From contig NZ_CP073318.1 of assembly GCF_018263855.1 (NCBI RefSeq), forward strand, positions 1,116,001 to 1,180,000: a stretch of DNA of 64,000 nt. Reading direction: 5' to 3'. The notes under the pieces are model-generated. The model saw nothing but the letters and a program-made list of their open reading frames with translations. It was not told the origin of the DNA and ran no database searches. The position numbers and the translations under genes are program-made. This document shows, in pieces, positions 35,574 to 44,339 of this stretch (within the stretch, counting starts at the first letter, position 1; each line of letters begins with the position of its first letter). The DNA comes from Kutzneria sp. CA-103260. GTDB taxonomy: Bacteria; Actinomycetota; Actinomycetes; Mycobacteriales; Pseudonocardiaceae.

Positions 35574-35614
35574 CCGCGTGGTGGCGACGAGCGCTGCTCG
35601 CCACCGCCACGCGG
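35574..35614. terminator. Imperfect hairpin after LapA-domain gene
   Basis: CCGCGTGG...GGCGA and its near-complement ending CCACGCGG form a long stem with one bulge on each side, starting 10 bases past the stop codon. Confidence 0.6.
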
Positions 35615-35722
35615 TGCCGTGTCATGGCCAGTGACCACTTTCCCGAGGCGGTTGTTCCAGTCGGCCCTGACGGGTTGTTCTCGTGACTAAATCACTGCTG
35701 GCTTCACTGCTGGCTTCCATTT

Positions 35723-35747
35723 CGACACCCCCGCGTGTCGGTTTTTT
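35723..35747 (+). terminator. Rho-independent terminator with T-run
   Basis: CGACAC / GTGTCG forms a 6-bp stem around CCCCGC and is followed by GTTTTTT on the plus strand. This is the only hairpin with a proper U-tract noted in the window. It also sits just past the stop codon of the small minus-strand gene. Confidence 0.75.
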
Positions 35748-35750
35748 GGT

Positions 35751-35963
35751 TCAGACCATTTGGGCGGTCGAGTCCTTCGCCCCGTTGATGAGTCCCCATC
35801 CCTCCGTCTCCGTCTTGCCGACGGTCGCACCGGCGGGCGAGACCGCAATGACGGCGGCAATGGTCGCCGTGGCGGCGGCGATGGCGCCGGCCCTTAGCCA
35901 CGACTTGTAGTCGATCTTGTGCATGGTCGCGAGCTTGCCAGATGGCCGAACCGCGGATCCCAT
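35751..35963 (-). CDS. Small secreted peptide
   Basis: A 70-residue precursor if ATG 35963 (AGGTGA upstream) is used, or 57 residues from ATG 35924 (MHKIDYKSWLRAG). The hydrophobic stretch AAATATIAAVIAVSPAGA resembles a signal peptide with an AGA cleavage site, leaving a mature peptide of about 25 residues (TVGKTETEGWGLINGAKDS onward) without Cys. A role as an exported peptide or signalling factor is possible. The gene is isolated, with a terminator hairpin directly behind it. Confidence 0.55.
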   Translation of the reverse strand: MGSAVRPSGKLATMHKIDYKSWLRAGAIAAATATIAAVIAVSPAGATVGKTETEGWGLINGAKDSTAQMV

Positions 35964-36076
35964 TGGGGGTCACCTGACCGGGCTCATACCCCCGTTCGTG
36001 CGTCGCCCATGCACGTGAAACCGAACGTCGTTAGTTGCGAATTGAATTATCTTTCGGGTGACGGTGATGCCCCTTA

Positions 36077-39037
36077 CTACGCTCCGTGATGCCGATCGGG
36101 TGTCGCTTCCGGGTCGTCCGGATTCGTGTCGAAGGCGACGGTGCTCAGCAGGTTCCGCAGCTGTGCCAGTCGGCTGTCCGTGTCGGGCGCTCCCGCGTCG
36201 AGCAGCACGTCCAGTGCCGCACGCCAGGACGAGTGGGCACCGTCGCGGTCGCCGCGAGCGGCAAGCGCGTAGCCGCGAACGCGTAGGGCGCGAGTCCGTA
36301 AGTCCGAGGACCTCACCGTTTCGGGCAATCTGAGGGCGCGGTCGGACCATGTGATCGTGTCGCCGAAGGAGCCGAAATCGTAATAGATCTCGGCCAGGGT
36401 CACCTGCGTTTCGGCGACCTTGATCCGGTCGCCGCTCTTGATGTGGAGAACAAGGGCTTTTCTGGCAAGAGGAAGCGCCTCCGAGTTCTCGCCGTGCTCG
36501 TGCTTGAGCGCGGCCATCTCGGCGAGGGTCGTGCCCATTCCTCTGGTGTGCCCGATATTTTCGCGGATGCTGAGGGCCCGCCGGTACAGTTCGAGGGCGT
36601 CGTCATCGCGACCGAGTTTCCGGTACGTGTTCGCGAGCTGGTCGAGTGCGACCGCTTCGGTGTTCTGGGTCCCGATTTTCTCGACCGCGGACAGCGCTTT
36701 CTCGTACAGGCCGACCGCGTTGGCCAGATCGCCGGTGGCCAGGTGCACACTGGCCAGGTTGGACAGCACGATCGGCAACAGCTCCCGGAGACCGTGCTCG
36801 GTGGCGATGGTCAGCGCCCGGCGTAGCGCCGTCCCGGCGTCGGAGTACCGGCCGATCCGGTGGTAGATCATGCCGAGGTCGTTGAGCATTCCGCACTCGC
36901 TCTCGGAATTGCCGAGTTCGCGGGCCGCGGCCAGGCCGGTGCGGTGGATCGCCAGCAGTTCCGTGTGCTGGAAGAGTCGGTCCAGCACCTCCTGCGCGTA
37001 GGCGGCCAGCCGCCAGCAGTGCTCTGGGAAGGTGTGCCGGGCCGCGGTCACGACGGCACTCAAGTTGGCGGATTCTTCGCTGGCCCAAGCGATTACGGCC
37101 GAATCGTCGGCAAAGGTCATCGGCTGCACCGGGGCCGGATCGGGCAGCGCGGGAATCTCCGCGCCGCCCGGCACCAGCCGACGATGGCCGGCGGCCAGGG
37201 ACAGCACGAGCCAATCGAGCAGTCTTCGTTGTGCGGCACGGGGATCCGGCACCGCGTCGGTGTGCTCGACGAGTTGGGCGGCATACCCCTGCAGCAGCAG
37301 ATGCATCCGATAGCGCTGGCCGGCGCCGGGTTGCAGCAGGTTCACGCGGGCCAGGGCGCGCAGGTTCGGGTCCACTTCGGACCGTTCCGCGCCGAGCAGG
37401 GCGCACACGGCGTCGACGGAGAAGTCTGGCCCGGGCAGCAGGCCGAGCGCGGCGAACGTGCTGGCGGCGGCTGGCGACAGCGCCCGGTAGGACCAGGTGA
37501 ACGGTGCGGCCAGCGTGGCAGCCTCGTCGTCACCAACGCCGATCGCGCCGAGCACGTCCTGCCGCTGTAGCTCGCGGGCCAGGTCGGCGAGGCGGGTGTG
37601 CGGGCGTTCGACCACACGCTGGGTGACGATGCGCAGCGCGAGCGGCAGGCCGCTGGTCAGGCCGGCCAGCCGCCGGACCGCGTCGTGGTCCTCGGACGCC
37701 CGGGCCGGGCCGAGCGAGGAAGTCAGCAGCGCGACGGACTCCTTGGGGTCCAGCGCGGACACGGTGATCGGCACGGCGTGGTCGTGCACGACCAGGCCGG
37801 CGAGCAGGTCCCGACTGGTGATCAGCACGACGCAGTTGGGCACGGCCGCGAGCAACGGCCTCAGTTGGACGGTGTCCCGGGCGTTGTCCAGCAAGAGGGC
37901 AATCTTCTTGTCACACAGCAGACCTCGCACGCGGGCTTGGCGCTCGTCGACGCCGGCCGGCACATCTTCGCCCAGGTAGAGCAGCAGGAGCGCAAGCCCG
38001 TCCTCAGGGGCGAGCGGCGCGGTGGGCCCGTATCCGCGGAGGTCGATGGAGTACTGCCCATCCGGGAAACGCTCGCGGTTCCGGTCGATCCAGTGCACGG
38101 CCAGGCTGGTTTTGCCAATGCCGGGCATACCGTGCAGCGTGAACACGCGGTGCGTGGCGGCAGCGTCTCCCTCGCTCACGAGCGCGTCCAGCCGGGCCAG
38201 GATGTCGACTCGACCGACGAAGTCTGGCACCGCGCGCGGGAGCTGCCGCGCCGGCCGAGCCGGCACGGCCAGGTGCGCGTGCCCGGCGGGATCCCGTTCC
38301 GACCGCAGCAGCCGGGCGTTCAGCGCCCGCAGCTCCGGCCCCGGCTCGGCGCCGAGCTCGTCCAGGATCCGCTCGCGGAACCGGTGGAACGCCCTCGTGG
38401 CGTCGGGGATCCGGCCGAGCGCGGCCAACGCCCGCAGCTGTCGCAGCACCAGTTCCTCGTCCAGTTCGCGCTGGCGCAGCAGGGTGAGCACGACCCGGAG
38501 GACCTCATTGTTCTCGCCGAGCGCGAGTTGGCTGTCGAACAGCGCGTAATGGGCGGGCAGCCGGTCGAAGGTCTCCATCTGTTCCCGGCAGTGGTCGGCC
38601 CACGGGCCCTTCACGTCGGCGAGCGGCATTGGCGTCCACAGCCCGAGCGCCTCCTTGAGCAGGGCGCACGACTTCGCGTGATCGCGCCGCGCCGCCGATT
38701 CGTACGCCCGTTCGGCAATCGCGCGGAACCTGTGCAAATCAATGAGGCTGGGATCGGTGTCGATGCGATAGGCGTCGCCGTCGCGGTCGATCCGCGCCGG
38801 CGCGCCGGCCTTTTCCAACGCCTTGCGGAGGCGGCTCACCAGGGCCTGCAGCGAGCTTCTGACCTGCCTGAATGTCCGGTCCGGCGACCACAACTCGCCC
38901 ACCAGGGTGTCGATCGGGACCGAGTTGTTGACATCGTGCAGCAGCAACGCGAGCAGGCCGCGTTGCTTGGCCGTGCCGAGATCGGCCGGAACCCCCTGCA
39001 CGTGCAGCCGGGTCGGACCGAGGATCGTGAATTCCAC
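36077..39037 (-). CDS. AfsR/SARP-type regulator (HTH-BTAD-NB-ARC-TPR)
   Basis: A 986-residue regulator from GTG 39037 (VEFTILGPTRLHVQ); the frame is open to 39160 but SARPs normally begin at this strand. Order: OmpR-type winged helix (GTAKQRGLLALLLHDVNNSV), bacterial transcriptional activator domain to about residue 245, NB-ARC ATPase with HGMPGIGKTSLAVHW and ALLLDNARDTVQLR, then about eight TPR units (NDLGMIYHRIGRYSDAGTAL and later). Such proteins switch on secondary metabolite or developmental genes. It is divergent from the glycosyltransferase-like gene at 39238 with a 200-bp control region. Confidence 0.9.
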   Translation of the reverse strand: MEFTILGPTRLHVQGVPADLGTAKQRGLLALLLHDVNNSVPIDTLVGELWSPDRTFRQVRSSLQALVSRLRKALEKAGAPARIDRDGDAYRIDTDPSLIDLHRFRAIAERAYESAARRDHAKSCALLKEALGLWTPMPLADVKGPWADHCREQMETFDRLPAHYALFDSQLALGENNEVLRVVLTLLRQRELDEELVLRQLRALAALGRIPDATRAFHRFRERILDELGAEPGPELRALNARLLRSERDPAGHAHLAVPARPARQLPRAVPDFVGRVDILARLDALVSEGDAAATHRVFTLHGMPGIGKTSLAVHWIDRNRERFPDGQYSIDLRGYGPTAPLAPEDGLALLLLYLGEDVPAGVDERQARVRGLLCDKKIALLLDNARDTVQLRPLLAAVPNCVVLITSRDLLAGLVVHDHAVPITVSALDPKESVALLTSSLGPARASEDHDAVRRLAGLTSGLPLALRIVTQRVVERPHTRLADLARELQRQDVLGAIGVGDDEAATLAAPFTWSYRALSPAAASTFAALGLLPGPDFSVDAVCALLGAERSEVDPNLRALARVNLLQPGAGQRYRMHLLLQGYAAQLVEHTDAVPDPRAAQRRLLDWLVLSLAAGHRRLVPGGAEIPALPDPAPVQPMTFADDSAVIAWASEESANLSAVVTAARHTFPEHCWRLAAYAQEVLDRLFQHTELLAIHRTGLAAARELGNSESECGMLNDLGMIYHRIGRYSDAGTALRRALTIATEHGLRELLPIVLSNLASVHLATGDLANAVGLYEKALSAVEKIGTQNTEAVALDQLANTYRKLGRDDDALELYRRALSIRENIGHTRGMGTTLAEMAALKHEHGENSEALPLARKALVLHIKSGDRIKVAETQVTLAEIYYDFGSFGDTITWSDRALRLPETVRSSDLRTRALRVRGYALAARGDRDGAHSSWRAALDVLLDAGAPDTDSRLAQLRNLLSTVAFDTNPDDPEATPDRHHGA

Positions 39038-39237
39038 CAGCGCCGCCCTTCGCTGGTCACCCTCCAGACTTCGGATTTCCAGTGTGCACCAGTGCGTGGG
39101 CGCCACCACCGCAAATTCGGGATTGTCTCCCGATCGGTCTAGTCCCCGCGGGTATGGCAAGCGAACCGCAAGTGCGCTGTCAACGGTGATGGTGACGCTG
39201 GTGGTGGGGAAGTCGGGGAAACGTCAAGGGGGTACAC

Positions 39238-40437
39238 ATGTTCGCCGCCGAATGGTCGAGCGCGCCGGTTGGCATCGACGCGTCCAGCTGGGTCACGCGT
39301 TCGGGCTGCCGCGACGTGCTTGCCGTCGTCCACACCGTCACCAGCGGCCAGCGCCTGCTGGAGGCGGTGGAAACCATCGAAACCGATCGACGGGTGCAAG
39401 TCGTGTTCGCGCAGGGCCCGGACGCGTTCAGCAACGGGGTCGACGAGTTCCTGCGGAACACCGGAGGGGTGGTGCTGCCCTGGCAGCAGGCCGTCCGGGA
39501 ACGCTTCGACCTGGCCATCGCAGCCGCGTACGGCGGGTTGCGTGAACTGCACGCGCCGATTGTGGTGATGCCGCACGGCGCCGGTTACGGCAAGACGCAC
39601 GGCACCGGTGCGTCCGCCGTGAGCTACGGGCTGGATGCCCAGCGGCTGACCCACAACGGCCGCGTGCTGACGGACGCCGTGGCGCTGTCCCATGACAGCC
39701 AACTGGAGTTGCTGCGCCGGCAGTGCCCGGCGGCGGTCGACCGGGCCGTCGTGGTCGGCGACATCTGCTACGACCGCCTCGCGGCCAGCGTCCTGAGCCG
39801 GGACGCCTACCGTGCGGCGCTGGGGGTCCAACCGGGCCAGGAACTCGTTGTTGTCGCGTCGACCTGGGGACAGGACTCGCTGTTCGCCCGCAACGGTGAT
39901 CTGCTGCCGCATCTGCACGACACGCTGGCCACCGACCGCTACCGGCTGGCCGCGTTGATGCACCCGTCGGTCTGGTTCGGCCACGGCCGGCGGCAGTTGC
40001 GGGCGTGGCTGGCGGACAGTCGCCAGGCCGGGCTCATGCTGGTGCCGCCGGAGGTGGACTGGCGGGCGGTGGTCGTCGCGGCCGACTACCTGGTGGGCGA
40101 TCACGGTTCCGTTCCGGTCTACGCCGCCGCGATCGGCTGCCCGGTCCTGCTCACCGACCAGTCGCTGCAAGCCGTGCACTCCGCGGGCTCGGCCCAGGAG
40201 GTGCTGTCGGCGACGGCCGTCCGGCTGGCGGCAGCGGAGCCGTTGGCTCCGCAGTTGGACCTTGCTCGGCGCCGTGCGCGGGAAGTGGGCGCGAAGGTGG
40301 CCGGCCGCCTCACGTCCCGGCCGGGCACCGCCGTTACCGCCTTGCAGGAGCAGCTGTACCGACTGCTCGGCATGACAGCGCCCGGTCGACATCGCGCCGT
40401 CGAAGCCGTGCCGGTGCCGGACCCGGGCCGGTGGTGA
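39238..40437 (+). CDS. Glycosyl-/glycerophosphotransferase-like protein (GT-B fold)
   Basis: A 399-residue soluble protein. The C-terminal half has the pattern VVVASTWGQDSLFARN, RLAALMHPSVWFGHG, and ADYLVGDHGSVPVYAAAIGCPVLL, resembling the nucleotide-binding half of GT-B enzymes of the CDP-glycerol glycerophosphotransferase type. The N-terminal half contains IVVMPHGAGYGKTHG. The acceptor is unknown. The upstream gene is a divergent AfsR-type regulator that may control it. The stop codon overlaps the following small gene (GTGA). Confidence 0.68.
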   Translation: MFAAEWSSAPVGIDASSWVTRSGCRDVLAVVHTVTSGQRLLEAVETIETDRRVQVVFAQGPDAFSNGVDEFLRNTGGVVLPWQQAVRERFDLAIAAAYGGLRELHAPIVVMPHGAGYGKTHGTGASAVSYGLDAQRLTHNGRVLTDAVALSHDSQLELLRRQCPAAVDRAVVVGDICYDRLAASVLSRDAYRAALGVQPGQELVVVASTWGQDSLFARNGDLLPHLHDTLATDRYRLAALMHPSVWFGHGRRQLRAWLADSRQAGLMLVPPEVDWRAVVVAADYLVGDHGSVPVYAAAIGCPVLLTDQSLQAVHSAGSAQEVLSATAVRLAAAEPLAPQLDLARRRAREVGAKVAGRLTSRPGTAVTALQEQLYRLLGMTAPGRHRAVEAVPVPDPGRW

Positions 40438-40718
40438 CGGTGCGCCGGGCCATGGACGGCACCCTGCTCTGCACTGTCCACGATGGACTCGCGGACCTGG
40501 CGGACGTGCTCATCGGCGAGGCGTCCGACGAGGATTTCGCGCGCGGCCTCGCGCGCCGAACGCTGGTCGACCACCCGGCTGGAATCGTCCTGTTCATCTT
40601 TCCCGACAAGGGAATTCTGGTCGCCTCCCGGGACGGCGTGACATTCACGCTTCGCCTGTGTCCGTCTCTTGTGGACGATCTGGCTCTCGCGTTGCACGCG
40701 ATGTGGTCAGCTCGTTGA
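40434..40718 (+). CDS. Small hypothetical protein coupled to GT-B-like gene
   Basis: A 94-residue protein from GTG 40434, which overlaps the preceding stop codon by four bases; GTG 40440 is an alternative. It contains DEDFARGLARRTLVDHPAG and ends LVDDLALALHAMWSAR. No family is recognised. Translational coupling makes functional linkage with the GT-B-like protein likely. Its last 74 bp overlap the convergent NB-ARC gene. Confidence 0.6.
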   Translation: MTVRRAMDGTLLCTVHDGLADLADVLIGEASDEDFARGLARRTLVDHPAGIVLFIFPDKGILVASRDGVTFTLRLCPSLVDDLALALHAMWSAR

Positions 40719-42813
40719 GTCTGCTCCGTGCCGCGGGCAGTCGCCACGACCGCAGCGTCGTGAAGGTCTCGACCGCGGCACGGAGATGCTCGACCGCGTC
40801 GTCGGCGTCGCCGCGCTGCCACGCGACGTCGGCGAGCACCTCGTGGCTCTCAGCCACCCCAGCCGGGGAGCCGAGGGCCGTCAGCTCGACCAGGGCACGC
40901 GTGGCGATCTCGTGGGCCAGGTCCGTGTCCCCCGCACCCGCGCAAGCCTGTCCCTGGGCCACGAGGATCCTCGCTTCGTTGTAGGGATCGGGAACCTTTA
41001 GCCCGGCGAACACCGCCGGCGCCTCGGCGAGCACGTCCAGCGCCGCATGATGGCGGCCGGCGGCGGACAGCGCGGCGCCGAGGTTGATCAGGGTCAGCCC
41101 CAGCGAACGGGCCGCGCCCAGCCGACGGTTCGTCACCACCAGCGCCTCGAACTCGGTGATCGCCACCTCCGGCTGCCCGGTCTTCAGGTGCAGCAGCGCG
41201 AGCCCTTCCTGGGCATCGGCGACACCGCGCTGGTCGTCGATCGACTCCGCCCGCGCCATCGACTGCCGAAAGCACTGCTCGGCCTCTTCGCGCCGGCCAA
41301 GCACGACGCTCACCTGGCCGAGCCGCTTGAGCATGTCCGCCTCGGCGAAGACATTGCCCCACGCCCGGGCGGCGGCCACACCACGCCGGTCGATCTCCAG
41401 CCGGTCGAGATAGTGCTTGCGGTGCAACAGCAGTGGCCACATCACGTCAGACAGCTGCCAGGCGAGTTCCGCCCAGCTCTGCTCCATCGCCGCCCGGCCG
41501 GCCGCGATCAGGTTGACCCGCTCGTCGTCCAGCCAGTCCAGGGCCTCTTCCCGACCACCGAGATCCGGCAGTTCGGTCGGCTCGGCGGCGAACGCGTACG
41601 GCAGCCGGCGGCGGGTCGGGCTCACGAGATGGTCGGCGCGGCTCGCCGCGGCGAGATACCACTCCACGACGGCCTGCAGGGCCGACGTCCGGTCGTCGTC
41701 GGCGTCGTGCCGGGCGCATTGCTGGCGGGCGTGCAGCCGAAGCAGGTCGTGCAGCCGGAACCGGTCCTCGCCGACTTCCTCCACCATGCTCACCTCCACC
41801 AGCTCGCCGAGCAGATTCCGGGCCACGGCCGGATCCGCGTCCGTCAGCACCGCGCAAGCCGGCCCGACGCCGAACTCGATGCCGGGCTGCAACGCCAGCC
41901 GCCGGTAGAGCGTCGCCGCGGTGTCCGACAGCGCCCGGTACGACAGGTCGAAACTGGCCAGCACGGACACCTGGCCTGGGGCGGACAGCGCGTCCAGCCG
42001 ACGTCGCTCGTCGGACAGCTCCGTCACCACCCTGGCCACCGACCACTTCGGTCTGGTCGCGAGCCGCGCCGCCGCGACCCGGACTGCGATCGGCAGGCCG
42101 CCGCACAGGTCCACCAGGCTCTGCGCCTGCTCGGGTTGGCGGTCCACGCGGTCGTCGCCGATCGTCCTGGCCAACAGCTGGACCGCGGTGGCGGACGTGA
42201 GCGGCTCGACCTCGAGGACCCGGGCCCCGTCCGCGGCGAGCCCGGGCAGCCGGTGTCTGCTGGTGACGATCACGGCGCAACCCGGCGACGCCGGCAACGC
42301 CAACCTGACCTGGGCTGCGGAGAAGGCGTCGTCCAGGCACAGCAGCAGCGAACGGTCGGCCGTCATGGTGCGGAACAACGCCGCCTGCTCCGACAGGCCG
42401 ACCGGGATCTGTTGCGGATCAACACCCATCGTGCGGAGAAACCCGCTGAGGATTTCCCGCGGCGACATCGGTTCGGAGCCACCGAATCCGGCCAGATCGG
42501 CATGGAGTTCGCCGTCCGGGAAACGATTCCGCATGGCGTGCGCCCAGTGCAGCGCGAGCGCCGTCTTGCCCACGCCGCCCGGCCCGGTCAGCACGACAAC
42601 CAGCGGAAAATCGCCCGCCTGCGCCTCGGCCAGCATCTCGTCCAACGCGGTCAGCTCAGGCCGTCGGCCGGTGAAATGCATTGGCGCGGGCAGCAATTGA
42701 CGCGGTCGCGGCGGTCGATCCGGGCTGACCGTTCCGTGCACGTGCACGTCACCGTGAATGACCCCGGACTGCACGACATTGCCTATGGCGTCGGCATTCA
42801 CCTCGTTGTCCAC
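40645..42813 (-). CDS. NB-ARC/TPR STAND protein with amyloid-like N-terminal motif
   Basis: A 722-residue NLR-like protein from GTG 42813. Residues 11-27 read GNVVQSGVIHGDVHVHG, a Gly/Val/His pseudo-palindrome seen at the start of many actinobacterial STAND proteins and resembling amyloid signalling (RHIM-like) motifs. NB-ARC ATPase follows: FTGRRPELTALDEML, LTGPGGVGKTALALHW, LLLCLDDAFSA and VIVTSRHRLPGL. The C-terminal 300 residues are TPR repeats. There is no DNA-binding domain, so a sensor/defence role is more likely than classical transcription control. A partner effector with the same motif was not found nearby. Confidence 0.85.
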   Translation of the reverse strand: MDNEVNADAIGNVVQSGVIHGDVHVHGTVSPDRPPRPRQLLPAPMHFTGRRPELTALDEMLAEAQAGDFPLVVVLTGPGGVGKTALALHWAHAMRNRFPDGELHADLAGFGGSEPMSPREILSGFLRTMGVDPQQIPVGLSEQAALFRTMTADRSLLLCLDDAFSAAQVRLALPASPGCAVIVTSRHRLPGLAADGARVLEVEPLTSATAVQLLARTIGDDRVDRQPEQAQSLVDLCGGLPIAVRVAAARLATRPKWSVARVVTELSDERRRLDALSAPGQVSVLASFDLSYRALSDTAATLYRRLALQPGIEFGVGPACAVLTDADPAVARNLLGELVEVSMVEEVGEDRFRLHDLLRLHARQQCARHDADDDRTSALQAVVEWYLAAASRADHLVSPTRRRLPYAFAAEPTELPDLGGREEALDWLDDERVNLIAAGRAAMEQSWAELAWQLSDVMWPLLLHRKHYLDRLEIDRRGVAAARAWGNVFAEADMLKRLGQVSVVLGRREEAEQCFRQSMARAESIDDQRGVADAQEGLALLHLKTGQPEVAITEFEALVVTNRRLGAARSLGLTLINLGAALSAAGRHHAALDVLAEAPAVFAGLKVPDPYNEARILVAQGQACAGAGDTDLAHEIATRALVELTALGSPAGVAESHEVLADVAWQRGDADDAVEHLRAAVETFTTLRSWRLPAARSRLNELTTSRATREPDRPQETDTGEA

Positions 42814-42903
42814 GGCACCCCCGTCCCGTCGGCCCCAACCGACGGTACGGGACCGTCACCGCCGATCGGATCCACCACTAGGGGCCCGGCCGGTGAACAG
42901 TGT

Positions 42904-42956
42904 CACGTGCGCGCTCTTCGCGTGGTGTCGGAACGCGAGCGAAGAGCGCGCACGTG
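42904..42956. terminator. 18-bp perfect hairpin between PI-PLC and NB-ARC genes
   Basis: CACGTGCGCGCTCTTCGC and GCGAAGAGCGCGCACGTG pair perfectly around a 17-base loop. The structure lies 9 bp past the stop of the PI-PLC gene on the same strand. No T-run follows. Confidence 0.8.
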
Positions 42957-42965
42957 GCGACACCG

Positions 42966-43994
42966 TCAGCCGCGGGGGAGTACCTCGGGCAGCACGGTGG
43001 TCAGCTGCCGCCAGTCGGTGCCGACGACGCTGGCGCCCTTGCTGGCCATCAGCGCGACCCGGTCCTGGGCCTGCTGCACGGTCGGGTTGACGTCGTCGAT
43101 GGCCGGCTTGACGTTCTCGGCGTCGGTCATGATCAGGTAGTAGTGGTTGTTGACGTAGAACGAGGTGTCGATGCCGCCGTCGATGTAGCCGCTGGCGTCG
43201 CCGTCGAAGACGACGAACCAGGGCCGCAGGGTGGTGTCGGTGTAGCGGGTGCGCGGGTCGCCGGCGGCGGCGTTGTGCACGGCCGGGAAGATCTGCGCCT
43301 GGGCCAGGTTGCCGCTGGCGGCGAGGCCCTTGAGGTACTGGGCGTACTCGACGTCGGTCCACAGGTGGTCGGTCGGGTTCTGCTCCTCGACCGTGCCCGG
43401 GATGATCTCCACCAGGACCTTGCCGGCCATCGAGGCCCGGGTCGGCCAGTTGTTGGCCTTGGCCGCGTCGTCCAGCGTCGGGTACGAGCCGAGCAGGTCG
43501 ACCGGCCGGAACACCCGGCTGCCCAGGCTGTTCTGCACGTAGCTGTCGAGGCTGGCCGGGCCCATGCCGATGGTGGCGTCGAAGCCGGCCTTGAGCTCGA
43601 TCTTCACGGTCAGCGGCCCGGCGTTCGGGTGCTGGCCCAGCCAGACGTTGATGTCGTCCAGGCAGTCGTTCAGGTTCTGGTTGCGCGTGCCGGTGTACAG
43701 GTTGGCGGTCGGCGTCTTGGCCTGCACGCAGTTGTTGTCGCTGCCGATCGGGTTGCTGTGGCTGACGTTCCACTTGTGCGTGAAGACGTTGAACCACGCG
43801 TCCAGCTCGACCAGGTTGGCGCCGGCGTCCAGCGACTGGGCCAGGTACTGGTAGGCGGCGGTGTCGTAGGTGTTGTGGATGCCCACGGTGGTTGCCTCGG
43901 ACAGCCGCAGCGATCCCGTGCCGTCGGCCGTCGCGGTCCCGGCGGTCAACCCCGCCAGCGCCAGCACCGCCACCGCCACCTTGCTCACCCGCAT
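42966..43994 (-). CDS. Secreted PI-PLC-like phosphodiesterase
   Basis: A 342-residue precursor. ATG 43994 has GAGGAG at -8; the signal peptide is RVSKVAVAVLALAGLTAGTATA (shown for identification only). The TIM-barrel PI-PLC X-like domain shows VGIHNTYDTAAYQYLAQ with the catalytic His, VELDAWFN with metal/acid residues, NVSHSNPIG with the second His, and VKIELKAGF. Calcium-dependent actinobacterial members cleave phosphoinositides or related phosphodiesters outside the cell. The substrate is not certain. Confidence 0.85.
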   Translation of the reverse strand: MRVSKVAVAVLALAGLTAGTATADGTGSLRLSEATTVGIHNTYDTAAYQYLAQSLDAGANLVELDAWFNVFTHKWNVSHSNPIGSDNNCVQAKTPTANLYTGTRNQNLNDCLDDINVWLGQHPNAGPLTVKIELKAGFDATIGMGPASLDSYVQNSLGSRVFRPVDLLGSYPTLDDAAKANNWPTRASMAGKVLVEIIPGTVEEQNPTDHLWTDVEYAQYLKGLAASGNLAQAQIFPAVHNAAAGDPRTRYTDTTLRPWFVVFDGDASGYIDGGIDTSFYVNNHYYLIMTDAENVKPAIDDVNPTVQQAQDRVALMASKGASVVGTDWRQLTTVLPEVLPRG

Positions 43995-44258
43995 AGCGAT
44001 CTCCTCGAATTCGTCGCGGTCACGGGTGTGGCGGCACCCGGTCTGCGACCCTACGGCCGGCCGGCCGAGATCAACAGCCTCAACCGATAACCGCAGCGTG
44101 CCGGTCGCCGGATGGATGAACGCTGTTAACCCGGGTTGCCGGTTGGGTCGGATTTGCCCAGGTCGCGCCGTCATGTGAGCGGGGCCGCATCCCCAGTTAG
44201 TTGCACTCCCGATAGTAGGAAGGCAAAGTATTTGGGAGGCCACCCCCGAGGAGTCCCA

Positions 44259-44339
44259 GTGAGCGAGCTTGCGAGCGAACCATTCAACGCAGAGCGTCCG
44301 CGAACGCGGACACCGAGCGCTAGCGAGGTGCTGCAGTGA
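44259..44339 (+). CDS. 26-codon leader ORF coupled to icmF
   Basis: GTG 44259 is preceded by GAGGAG with 5-base spacing and encodes 26 residues beginning MSELASEPFNAERPRT, ending in SASEVLQ. Its TGA overlaps the icmF GTG start (GTGA). The ribosome binding site for icmF itself is weak, so icmF may depend on translation of this leader. The underlying DNA (GAGCGAGCTTGCGAGCG) is of a kind repeated in Pseudonocardiaceae genomes, so it might instead be a dispersed repeat that happens to be open. Confidence 0.5.
   Translation: MSELASEPFNAERPRTRTPSASEVLQ

Noticed and set aside
43995..44258. Cobalamin riboswitch in front of icmF
   Set aside because: No B12-box-like core or the expected helices could be recognised in the region.
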